From the NCBI GenBank assembly GCA_002841945.1, contig PHBI01000092.1, positions 1-43,466 on the forward strand: a DNA stretch of 43,466 nucleotides, read 5' to 3'. The notes beneath the pieces were generated by a model. That model was not told where the DNA came from. It was given only the letters and a program-made list of their open reading frames with translations, and did not search any database. Source of the DNA: Deltaproteobacteria bacterium HGW-Deltaproteobacteria-14. Lineage in GTDB: Bacteria > Myxococcota_A > UBA9042 > PHBI01. Position numbers and translations under genes: made by a program. Positions 24,821-36,400 of this stretch are shown piece by piece. The stretch's first letter is position 1. Each line of letters begins with the position of its first letter.

Positions 24821-25888
24821 CTACGAGACACCGTCGAGCTGCCCGCAGGCGGCGCCGATGTCCTCGCCCTTCGAGTAGCGGATCGTGACCGTGTACTCGG
24901 CGTCGCGCAGGACGGCGCCGAACGCCTCGACGGTGTCGTTGTCCGGGCGCGCGTAGGGGGCGCCGGGCCAGGGGTTGAACGGGATCAGGTTCACCTTGCA
25001 GTAGATGCCGCTCAACAAGCGCACCAGGCGCCGCGCGTCGTCGACGGTGTCGTTGACCCCGGCGAGCAGCACGTACTCGATCGTGATGCGGCGCCGCGGC
25101 GGCAGCGGGAAGGCGCGCAGGGCCGCCATGAGCTGGCCGATGTCCCACGCCTTGTTGATCGGGATGATGCTGGTCCGCTGGGCGTCGTAGGAGGCGTTGA
25201 GGCTGACCGCCAGGTTGACCTGCACGTCCTGCCCGAGGCGCGCGATCTTCGGCACCACGCCGCTCGTCGAGACGGTGATGCGGCGGCTCGAGAAGCCGGC
25301 ACCGAGCTCGTCCATCAGGATGCGGAGCGAGGCCACGACGTTGTCGTAGTTGTCGAGCGGCTCGCCCATCCCCATGTAGACGATGTTGCTGACGCGCCGC
25401 TCCTCGCCGAGGACCTCCTGCGCCCACAGGACCTGGTCGACGATCTCGGCGGCGCTGAGGTTGCGCCGCATGGGCATCCGCGCGGTCAGGCAGAACTGGC
25501 AGCCGATCTTGCAGCCGATCTGCGAGCTGACGCACTGGGTGACGCGATCCTCCATCGGGATCAGGACCGACTCCAGGCGGTCGCCGGCGGCCGTCACGAA
25601 CAGGAGCTTCTGGGTCCCGTCCTGGGCGACCTTGACGTCCTCGAGGGCGAGGCCGCCGATGCGCGCCACCCCGTCGAGGCGCGCGCGGAGCGCCTTCGAC
25701 AGGTCGGTCATACCGGCGAGATCCCGGGCCCGCTTGGCGTGGAGCCAGCGGAATATCTGGTCGCCGCGGAAGCGCGGCTCGCCGAGCACCTCCCGGACCC
25801 AGGCGGTGAGCTGCTCGCGCGTCAGCGACTTGAGATCGACGCGGGTCTCGGGAGCGGGCTCGGGCTGGACCGGGAGGGCTTGGCTCAT
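24821..25888 (-). CDS. rlmN: Dual-specificity 23S rRNA/tRNA adenine-C2 methyltransferase RlmN
   Basis: A 355-residue radical-SAM enzyme that methylates C2 of A2503 in 23S rRNA and A37 in some tRNAs. The cluster motif is CKIGCQFC (C126, C130, C133). GMGEPLDNYDNV follows, and the second catalytic Cys is in DIGAACGQL near the C-terminus (C348). Length and order agree with RlmN. The related Cfr resistance enzyme is less likely, given the housekeeping context. The start at 25888 lies 10 nt after the ndk stop, with GAGG before it, so ndk and rlmN form an operon. Confidence 0.95.
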   Translation of the reverse strand: MSQALPVQPEPAPETRVDLKSLTREQLTAWVREVLGEPRFRGDQIFRWLHAKRARDLAGMTDLSKALRARLDGVARIGGLALEDVKVAQDGTQKLLFVTAAGDRLESVLIPMEDRVTQCVSSQIGCKIGCQFCLTARMPMRRNLSAAEIVDQVLWAQEVLGEERRVSNIVYMGMGEPLDNYDNVVASLRILMDELGAGFSSRRITVSTSGVVPKIARLGQDVQVNLAVSLNASYDAQRTSIIPINKAWDIGQLMAALRAFPLPPRRRITIEYVLLAGVNDTVDDARRLVRLLSGIYCKVNLIPFNPWPGAPYARPDNDTVEAFGAVLRDAEYTVTIRYSKGEDIGAACGQLDGVS

Positions 25889-25898
25889 CCTCAGCCTC

Positions 25899-26318
25899 TT
25901 ACTTCCGCTCGAAGCAGCTGAAGAAGTAAGCGGTCTCAAAGGCGGCGGTCTCGGGGGCGTCCGAGCCGTGCGACGCGTTCTCGCCGATGCTGGTGCCGAA
26001 GCGCCCCCGGACGGTGTCCTTGGGGGCCTTGGTGGCGTCGGTGGGGCCCATGAGATCGCGCCACTTCTGGATGGCGTCCTCGGCCTCGAGGATCATCAGC
26101 ACGACCGGGCCGGAGGTCATGAAGGTGACGAGCTCGCCGAAGAAGGGGCGCGCCGCGTGCACATAGTAGAAGCCCTCGGCCTGCGCCTTGGTCAGCGAGG
26201 TCTTCTTCATGTTCTTGATGCTGAAGCCGGCGTCCTCGATCATCTGGACGATGTGGCCGGTGTTGCCTGCGCGGACGGCGTCCGGCTTGACGATGGCGAG
26301 GGTCTGCTGAAGCGACAT
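25899..26318 (-). CDS. ndk: Nucleoside diphosphate kinase
   Basis: A 139-residue enzyme that transfers the gamma phosphate between nucleoside di- and triphosphates. It has KPDAV at residues 9-13, the active-site motif NASHGSDAPETA with the phosphorylated His, and a FFSCFERK end. The start at 26318 has AGGAGA 7 nt upstream; the longer open frame to 26414 reads through the terminator-like region and is rejected. It lies downstream of the sucCD terminator, so it probably has its own promoter in 26319-26400, where a 7-bp inverted repeat (GGGCGAT-GCG-ATCGCCC, 26369-26385) is visible. rlmN follows in the same operon. Confidence 0.96.
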   Translation of the reverse strand: MSLQQTLAIVKPDAVRAGNTGHIVQMIEDAGFSIKNMKKTSLTKAQAEGFYYVHAARPFFGELVTFMTSGPVVLMILEAEDAIQKWRDLMGPTDATKAPKDTVRGRFGTSIGENASHGSDAPETAAFETAYFFSCFERK

Positions 26319-26368
26319 CGGGTTCTCTCCTGGGTCCTTCGAATAGAGGCCGAGTTGGGGCCGAACGG

Positions 26369-26385
26369 GGGCGATGCGATCGCCC
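26369..26385. repeat. Short inverted repeat upstream of ndk
   Basis: GGGCGAT (26369-26375) and ATCGCCC (26379-26385) flank GCG. The site lies 51 nt upstream of the ndk start and could be an operator, but so short a GC-rich repeat may be chance. Confidence 0.3.
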
Positions 26386-26408
26386 GGACGCGCCCCGCGG
26401 GCGGGGGC

Positions 26409-26450
26409 AAACAAAACGAAGGGGCCCCACCGAGATATCGGTGGGGCCCC
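26409..26450 (-). terminator. Intrinsic terminator of sucCD
   Basis: On the minus strand GGGGCCCCACCGA pairs perfectly with TCGGTGGGGCCCC around a 4-nt loop (26450-26421). TTCGTTTTGTTT (26420-26409) follows directly. The 13-bp stem plus T-rich tail is a textbook rho-independent terminator, starting 12 nt after the sucD stop. It separates sucCD from ndk-rlmN. Confidence 0.9.
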
Positions 26451-26462
26451 TGAGGAGTCGGA

Positions 26463-27332
<870 letters not shown>

Positions 27333-27345
27333 GTTTCGCTCTCCC

Positions 27346-28509
<1,164 letters not shown>

Positions 28510-28641
28510 CCGCCGTGTCCTGGCTTGAGAGTCTCTTCGTGGTCCCTGGTCGGGGGCGCGCTCGGCCGAGGCGGCATCGCGATCTGGCACGGCCAGCGGA
28601 CAGCGGCGCAGGCGTCGTCGCCGCCCGCGCGTCCAGCGCGC

Positions 28642-28670
28642 TCGTTACCGACTCGGCCCCGGGACGTCAA
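28642..28670 (-). promoter_or_regulatory. Candidate sigma70-like promoter of sucCD
   Basis: On the minus strand TTGACG (28670-28665), a 17-nt spacer and TAACGA (28647-28642) precede sucC. The start of transcription would lie near 28635, giving a leader of about 125 nt. It sits in the 304-bp divergent gap 28510-28813, which otherwise holds only the prs promoter. Confidence 0.4.
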
Positions 28671-28753
28671 GGCGAAGCTCCATGGCGGGTCGGCACGGCG
28701 GCGCCGAGGGCGCGACCGAGCGGCGACCCGGCGGCTCGGTCCAGAGCCATGCG

Positions 28754-28782
28754 TTGACACCGTGGGACGTGATCATTAAGTG
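28754..28782 (+). promoter_or_regulatory. Candidate sigma70 promoter of prs
   Basis: A perfect -35 TTGACA (28754-28759), a 17-nt spacer and TAAGTG (28777-28782) lie about 30 nt before the prs ATG at 28814. The surrounding bases (GATCATTAAGTGAA) are AT-richer than the neighbourhood, as expected for a promoter. Confidence 0.5.
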
Positions 28783-28813
28783 AAGGCCCGCTCCCCAAAC
28801 GCGCTGGTGACGC

Positions 28814-29752
28814 ATGAACGGCTCGCTCAAGATATTCTCTGGCCGCTCCCACCCGGACCTCGCCCAGAAGATCGCGAGGATCCTCGACACCTCGCTCGGG
28901 AAGTCGCACGTGGTCCGCTTCTCGAACGAGAACCTGATGGTTCAGATTGACGAGAACGTACGCGGCGCCGACGTCTTCGTGGTCCAGACCTCGGCCCCGC
29001 CGGTCAACGAGGGGCTCGTCGAGCTGCTCATCACCATCGACGCCCTGCGCCACGCGTCCGCCGAGCGCATCACGGCCGTGCTGCCGTACTTCCCGTACGT
29101 GCGCTCGGACAAGAAGGACAAGCCGCGCATCTCGATCGCCGCGCGCCTCATGGCCGACCTGCTTCAGACCGCCGGCGCCGATCGCGTGCTGACGATGGAT
29201 CTCCACGCGCCGCAGATCCAGGGCTTCTTCCGGATCCCGGTCGACCACCTGCAGGCCATCCCGATCATCACCGACTACCTGCAGCGCCAGGACCTCTCCA
29301 ACACGGTGCTGATCGCCGGCGACGCCAGCGAGGCGAAGGACGTCGGGCGCTACGCCAACCGCCTGCGGCTGCCGATGGCCATCATCGACAAGCGCCGCTA
29401 CGACGACAGCGAGCAGGCCAAGGCCGCCCACCTCATCGGCGACGTCCGGGGCAAGAACGCCATCATCGTCGACGACGAGGTCGCGACCGGCGGGACGCTG
29501 ATGGAGGCCGCGGCCTTCCTCAAGGATCAGGGCGCCGAGCGCGTGATCGCGGCGTTCACCCACGCCGTGCTGTCCGGCACCGCGGTGGCGAAGGTCGAGA
29601 GCTCGGTCATCGAGCAGCTCGTCTTCACCGACACGATCCCCCTCCAGGGCAAGACCTCGCCGAAGTTCGAGGTCATCAGCGTCGCCGAGATCTTCGCCAA
29701 GGCCATCCGCCGGATCCACAAGGGCGACTCGCTCTCCGAGCTGTTCCGCTAG
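28814..29752 (+). CDS. prs: Ribose-phosphate pyrophosphokinase (PRPP synthetase)
   Basis: A 312-residue enzyme making PRPP from ribose 5-phosphate and ATP for nucleotide, His and Trp synthesis. The N-terminus is LKIFSGRSHPDLAQKIARIL. The ATP loop is YFPYVRSDKKDKPRISIAAR, the DKKD-type variant rather than the YARQDRK of E. coli. DLHAPQIQGFF and the PRPP loop VDDEVATGGTL are present. Length is normal. The stop codon shares CTAG with the stop of the convergent 29749 gene. The Shine-Dalgarno is weak. Confidence 0.95.
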   Translation: MNGSLKIFSGRSHPDLAQKIARILDTSLGKSHVVRFSNENLMVQIDENVRGADVFVVQTSAPPVNEGLVELLITIDALRHASAERITAVLPYFPYVRSDKKDKPRISIAARLMADLLQTAGADRVLTMDLHAPQIQGFFRIPVDHLQAIPIITDYLQRQDLSNTVLIAGDASEAKDVGRYANRLRLPMAIIDKRRYDDSEQAKAAHLIGDVRGKNAIIVDDEVATGGTLMEAAAFLKDQGAERVIAAFTHAVLSGTAVAKVESSVIEQLVFTDTIPLQGKTSPKFEVISVAEIFAKAIRRIHKGDSLSELFR

Positions 29753-30258
29753 AAGCCCACGCCGAGCGAGAAGACCAGCTGCGAGTCGAGCGCGCGCGAG
29801 GTCAGCGCCTCGTCCTCGGTCCACAGCGGGGTCGTCCAGGCCGCGCGGAGCTTGACCGGGCCGAGCGCAGCGCGCAGCGCGATCTCACCGTTGATCGTAA
29901 AGAGCGTGTCGTCGAGACCGTGACGAACGCGGGAGAGCTCGACCAGCCCGAGGGCCAGCCCCAGCTCCGGCGTGATGGGGCCCGGGATCGGCAGATCGAC
30001 CAACAGCCCCGCCTGCCCGCCCGCGAAGTCGAGCGCGGACGACGTCGCCGGCGCGCTCAGGTACGCGTCCACCTCGATCGCGAGCGACAGCTGCGCCTCG
30101 ACCTCGTAGGTGAGCCGCAGCGCGCCCACGGTCGCCGTGTCCCCCTCGGAGAACCGCGGACCGGCGCCGGCGTAGAGGGCCGTGCCGCCAGCGTGAGCGA
30201 ACGCCGGGACGAGCACGGAGAGGAGGGCGACGGCGAGTGGGGCGATCCGCGAGCGCAT
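29749..30258 (-). CDS. Small outer-membrane beta-barrel protein
   Basis: A 169-residue protein with a clear signal peptide (LAVALLSVLVPAFAHA) and a mature chain of short alternating strands (ATVGALRLTYEVEAQLSLAI, GEIALRAALGPVKLRAAWTT) ending in LVFSLGVGF. The terminal Phe after an aromatic/hydrophobic strand is the usual outer-membrane insertion signal. GGAGG lies 7 nt before the ATG. With about eight strands it could be a small OmpA/OmpX-like barrel; the exact family is not recognised. It overlaps the 3' end of prs by 4 nt, tail to tail, and is divergent from the giant repeat protein. Confidence 0.7.
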   Translation of the reverse strand: MRSRIAPLAVALLSVLVPAFAHAGGTALYAGAGPRFSEGDTATVGALRLTYEVEAQLSLAIEVDAYLSAPATSSALDFAGGQAGLLVDLPIPGPITPELGLALGLVELSRVRHGLDDTLFTINGEIALRAALGPVKLRAAWTTPLWTEDEALTSRALDSQLVFSLGVGF

Positions 30259-30441
30259 GTCGTGGCCTCCGACATCGTGTAAGGTGCTCGGGCCTGGACT
30301 TCAGGCTACCGCCGATATTCACCGTACGTCTAAATCCGTCTTCGGCGCGGCGACGGATGTTGCACCGCGGCGGCCATCGCCGCAGGATCCCCCTGGCGGG
30401 TTCCGCTCGGTGCGGCCGGGGAGCGCGCCCACCGCAATCGC

Positions 30442-33400
30442 GTGCTGCACACGAAGGTCCCCCACAACGTGCCAACCTGCCCCCCCACGCGTAGCATCGT
30501 CACGCTCGTCGCCGCGTTCGTCGCGACCGCCGGCGCGGGCATCGGCGGGCCGGCGCGCGCCGTCTTCGGGCCAGACGGCGCGCCGTCTCTCGGCGCCTCC
30601 ACGGCGGCCCCGACGAGCGGCGCCCACTGGGTCGACCTCGACGGCGACGGCGCCCTCGACCTCGTCCTCGACACCGCCGCGGCGACCCTCGTGCGCGTCG
30701 CGGGGGACGCAGGGCTCACGGACGCCGGGCAGCTCCCCGCCGCGGCTCCCCCCCTCGGGAGCCTCCCCGCCGACTATGACAACGACGGCCGCGTGGACCT
30801 CGCGCGCGCCTTGCCCGACCGCCTCGAGCTGTGGCGCAACGGCGGCGGCGCCACCCCTTTCACCGGCACGCCGACCCTCGTCGTGCGCGCGGGCGCCTGC
30901 ACCTCCAGCGATCCGCCGAACGGCCGCTGCGTCGCCCTCGCCGGTTTCGCGCCGACCGGGGTGGCCTGGTTGGACCCGGCGGCCGACGGCTGGCTGGATC
31001 TCCTCGTCTCCGACGGCGGCGCCCCGCTGCTCCTCGCCAACCCCGCCGACCCGGGCGGTGGCACGGCGTTCGCCCCGGTCACCGGCGCCTTCGCCGGCAT
31101 CGGGAGCCCCGTGGCGGGCGGCACGGTGTCGGTCGCGGACTGGAACCTCGACGGCACGGTGGACGCCTTCGTCGCGGCGAGCGGCGCTCGCGACCTGTGG
31201 CTCGGTGCGGCGCCCGGGACCTTCAGCGCGCTCGCCGCGCCCGACTTCGCGGTCGTGGACCCTCGGGCGGGCTCGGTGCTGTGCGACCTCGACGCCGACG
31301 GACACCTCGATCTCTTCCGGGGCGACTCCGGCGCCGACGAGACCATCGACGTCGAGGCGGCCGGCCGCGTGTTCTGGGGCAACGGGGCGGGGTTTCTGCC
31401 CATCACCCTGGGCGAACCGCAGCCCGCGGGGCTCAGCCCCAGCCAGCCGGCCCGCGGCGCCGCCTGCGGGGACGTCGATCGCGACGGGGACCTCGACCTC
31501 GTCGTCGTCGGAAGCTGGGGCGCGCGCGTCTTCCTCAACCAGCTCGCGGCGGGTAGCGCGCGCGCGTTCGTCACCGCCCCCAGCGGCTTCGGCCTGCCGG
31601 GGGACCTCGGCGCCCTCGACGACGCCGTCCTCGTCGACGTCGACGGGGACGGGGACCTCGATCTGGACCTCGTCGGCGCCGCCGGCAACCGCGTCTTCAT
31701 GAACGAGACCGCGCCGAGCGGCGGCCACCTCGCCGTCACGGTGGTCGTCCCGGTGGGCGCCTGCGCGCCCTTCGACAGCGCGGCCGTCCGCGCCGACATC
31801 GGGGCCACGGTCACCCTGCGCCGACCGAGCGGCCAGATCGCCGCGATCGGCGAGGTCTCCGGCGGCACGAGCGCCGGTTCGGCGCCGCCGTGGACCCTCG
31901 ACCTCCCCCTCGGGGCGGGCGATCCGACGGCCACCTGGCAGCTCGTGATCATGCCGCAGGCGCGCTCCGGGCTCACCGCCGCCCAGGCGACGTACACGCT
32001 GCCCGTGGTGCCGAGCGCCCTCATCGGTGGCCAGGTCCGCACCGGCCTCGGCGACGCCGACGGCGACGGCATCCCGGACGCGGACGAGCTCGCCGACGCC
32101 GCCCGGATCCCGGCCGATCGCTACCCGGATCCGGACGACGTCGACGCGGACGGGATCCCCAACCGGCTCGACGCCGACAGCGACGGCGACGGCATCCCCG
32201 ACGCCGTCGAGGCGGGCGACGCGAGCCGCTGCACCCCCGCCGCGGACGCCGACGGCGACGGGGTCCCCGACTACCTGACCCCGGCCGACCGCGACGGCGA
32301 CGGCCTCGACGACATCGTCGAGGGGCTTCGCGGGACCGACCCGGACAATGACGACACCGACGGGGACGGCTTGAAGGACGGCCTCGAGCTCGCCCTTGGG
32401 GTCGACCCCCGCGACGCCGACAGCGACGACGACGGGCTCTCCGACGGCGACGAGGTCGCCGGCGCGGGCCTGCTCGCGGACTTCGCCCCCACCGACCCCC
32501 GGCTCGGGGACAGCGACGACGACGGGCTGCCCGACGGCCTCGAGGTCGGCGCCCACGACCCGGTGCCCGGGAACCCAGACGGCCCCTACCCCTACCTCGG
32601 GACCCAGGTCGACGGCCTCACCTGGCACCCCGATCTCGGGCCCGACAGCCGCACTGATCCGAACGAGGCCGACAGCGACGGCGGCGGGATCCCCGACGGC
32701 CTCGAGGACCTCGACAAGAACGGCGCGGTCGGCGCGGGCGAGCGGGACCCGAACGATCCCAGCGACGACGACAGCGACGGCGACGGGCTCCTCGACGCGA
32801 TCGAGCTCGCGCTCGGGACCGACCGCTTCCACGTCGACAGCGACGGCGACGGGATCGACGACGGCGACGAGCTCGCAGCCGGCGACCCAAACGCGTACGA
32901 CGCCGGCGTCGACACCCGCCCCACCGACGCCGACAGCGACGACGACGGCGTCTCCGACGGTGACGAGCTCGCCGGCGTGGGGCCCCTCGCCGCCTTCGGC
33001 GCGACCGACCCGCGCCGCGCCGACAGCGACGGTGATGGCCTGTCGGACGGCCTCGAGGTCGGCGTCATGCTGCCGGTGTCCGGGGGCCTCAGCCCGGTCG
33101 AGGGGCTCGCCTGGGCGGGCACCGACGTGACCGCGCCGAGCTGGCGACCGGACTCCGACCCCGCGAGCAAGACCAACCCGAACAACGACGACACCGACGG
33201 CGACGACCTCCTCGACGGCGCCGAGGACGTGAACCGCGACGGGGAGGCCAACTACATCATCGGGGGCACCGGCACGAGCGGCTCGGGCGAGACCGATCCG
33301 GAGCGCGCCGACACCGACGGCGACGGGCTCAGCGACGGTGACGAGCGCGCGCGCGGCTCCGACCCCCTCGACACCGACACCGACGACGGGGGCGTCCCCG

Positions 33401-36400
33401 ACGGCACCGAGGTCGCCTCGCTCCTCGATCCGACGTGGGCCGGCGACGACCAGAACATCGCGGACACCGACGGCGACGGCCTCGCGACCGCCCGCGAGCT
33501 GGTCCTCGGCACCGACCCGTCGGTCGCCGACACCGACGGCGACGGGCTCTCCGACGGCGCGGAGCTGGCGAGCGGGGCCCCGGGCGTGCGCGACGGCAGC
33601 GACACCGATCCCCGCGACGCCGACACCGACGACGACGGCCTCTCGGACGGCGTCGAGCGGTTCGGCGCCGGCCCGCTGGTGCCCTTCGGGCCAACCTCCC
33701 CGCTGGCGTGGGACACCGATCAGGACGGGCTCCTCGACGGGCTCGAGGTCGCGATCACCCTCCCCGTCCCCGGCGGGACCAGCCTAGGCGGGGTGACCTT
33801 CGCCGGGACGAACACCGCCGCGGGCCACTTCCGCGCGGACGCCGACCCGACGACCCAGACCGATCCGACCGACGACGACAGCGACGACGACGGCCTCCGC
33901 GACGGGTTCGAGGACGAGGATCACAACGGCGCGGGCAGCGGGTTCTTCGGCGCGACGGGCACGGTCGGGTTCGGCGAGACCGATCCCACCGCGGCCGACA
34001 CCGACGGGGACGGGCTGCAGGACGGCACCGAGCTCGGGGTGTCGGTCCCCCAGGGCTCCGGGACCGATCTGGCGCTCTTCGTCCCCGACGCCGATCCGAC
34101 CCGGACGACCGGCCCCAAGGACGTCGACAGCGACGACGGCGGGATGCACGACGGCGCCGAGGACACCAACCTCAACGGGCGGGTGGATCCAGGCGAGCGC
34201 AACCCGCTCTTCGCCGCCGACGACGACCGCGACGAGGACGGGCTGACCGACGCCGAGGAGGTCCTGCTCGGCACCGACCCGCGGGTGACGGACACCGACG
34301 GCGACGGGCTCTCGGACGGCGCCGAGCTGGCCCTCGGAGCGCCGGGCGTGCGCGACCCCGGCGACACCGATCCCCTCGACGCGGACAGCGACGACGACGG
34401 GCTGCTCGACGGCGTCGAGCGGCGCGGAACGGGCCCCCTCGCCCGCACGGGCCCCACCGACCCCAACCGCGCGGACAGCGACGGCGACGGGCTCTGGGAC
34501 GGGCTCGAGGTCGGCGTCACCGCGCCCCTCGTCGGCGGCGTGACGGCCAACGGGATCGCGTGGGAGGGCACCGCCGTCGCGGCGGGCTTCACCCCCGACG
34601 CCGACCCGTTCAGCGTCACCGACCCAAACGCCAGGGACACCGACCGCGACGGCATCGAGGACGGGGTCGAGGACGCCAACGGCGACGGCGCCGCGACCTA
34701 CACCCTCGGGGGCACCGGCACGACCGGCGCCGGCGAGACCGACCCCACCCGGGCCGACACCGACGGCGATCTGCTCGGCGACGGCGTCGAGGGGCCCTTC
34801 GCCACCAACCCCCTCGACACCGACAGCGACGACGGCGGCCTCGGCGACGGCGTGGAGGTCGCCAACGGCCTCGACCCGCGCAACCCGGCCGACGACGCGA
34901 ACTTCGCCGACCGCGACGGCGACCGCCTCGCCGACGGGCGCGAGGCGTTCATCGGGACCGATCCGGACGACGCCGACAGCGACGGCGACGGCATCGACGA
35001 CTTCATGGAGCTCGCGGGGGGGATCCCCGGGGTCTTCACCATCGGCGCGGACACCGATCCCCTCGACGCCGACACGGACGACGACGGCCTCGCCGATGGT
35101 GAGGAGCGAGCGGGGACCGGGCTCCTCGCGGCCTTCGGGCCGACCGATCCGCTCGAGCCGGACAGCGACGGAGACGGGATCGCGGACGGGATCGAGGTCG
35201 GCGCCACGACCGGCGTGTCGGGCGGGTTCAGCGACGGCCCGGCGGAGGTGCCCTTCGTCGGCAGCGCCGACTTCAGCGGCGACGCGGACCCGGGCTCGCG
35301 CACCGACCCGAACCGGGCCGACAGCGACGGCGACGGGCTCCTCGACGGCGACGAGGACCTCGACGGCGACGGCGCCACCACCTACGTCCTCGGCGGCACC
35401 GGGACGAGCGGCGGCGGCGAGACCGACCCGAACCTCGCCGACACCGACGCGGACCGCCTCCCCGACGGCGCGGAGCGCCTCGTCCATGGGACCGATCCCC
35501 TCGACACCGACAGCGACGACGGGGGGCTCGCCGATGGCATCGAGGTCGCCAACCACCTCGATCCGCTCGACCCCGCCGACGACCACCGCTTCACCGACAG
35601 CGACGGCGACGGCATCGCCGATTACCGCGAGATCCTGCTCGGCCTCGACCGCCTCGACGCCGACACCGACGGAGACGGGCTCTCGGACTTCGAGGAGCTC
35701 GCGCACGGCGTCCTCGGGCGCTTCGACGACGGGGTCGACACCGATCCACGGGACGCCGACAGCGACGACGATGGGCTGCCCGACGGGCTCGAGCTCGCGG
35801 GCGTCGGCACCTGGGGCGCCACCGACCCCCTCTCCCGGGACACCGACGGCGACCGGATCGGTGACGGCGTCGAGGCCGGCGTCACGGCGCCGGTGCCGGC
35901 GGGGGTCAGCGATGGCGTCGGGATCGCGTTCGTCGGCACCGACGGGGGCTTCGCGCCGGACGCCGACCCCGACACGACGACCGATCCGACCCGGGTCGAC
36001 AGCGACGGCGACGGGCTCGCCGACGGCGTCGAGGACGCGAACGGTGACGGGGCTCAGGTCGCGACGATCGGCGGCATCGGCACCTTTGGGGTGGGCGAGA
36101 CGGACCCGACCCTCCCCGACAGCGACGGCGACGGCCTCGATGACGGCGCCGAGCGCCTCGTGTACGGGACCGATCCCCTCGACACCGACAGCGACGACGG
36201 CGCCGTGGACGACGGGACGGAGGTCGCCAACGGGACCGACCCCCTCGACCCGAGCGACGACGCCCCCCCCGACACCGATCACGACGGCCTCCTCGACTGG
36301 GTCGAGCGGGTCATCGGCCTCGATCCGACCTCCCCGGACACGGACAACGACGGTGTCTTCGACGGCGACGACGACCTCGACGGCGACGCCCTCTCGAACC

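Noticed and set aside
30319..32832. 837-residue open frame antisense to the giant gene
   Set aside because: Val/Gly/Arg-rich shadow of Asp/Gly repeat codons; no independent support.
33784..36282. 832-residue open frame antisense to the repeat region
   Set aside because: Same shadow effect; its apparent repeats only mirror the TSP3 repeats on the plus strand.
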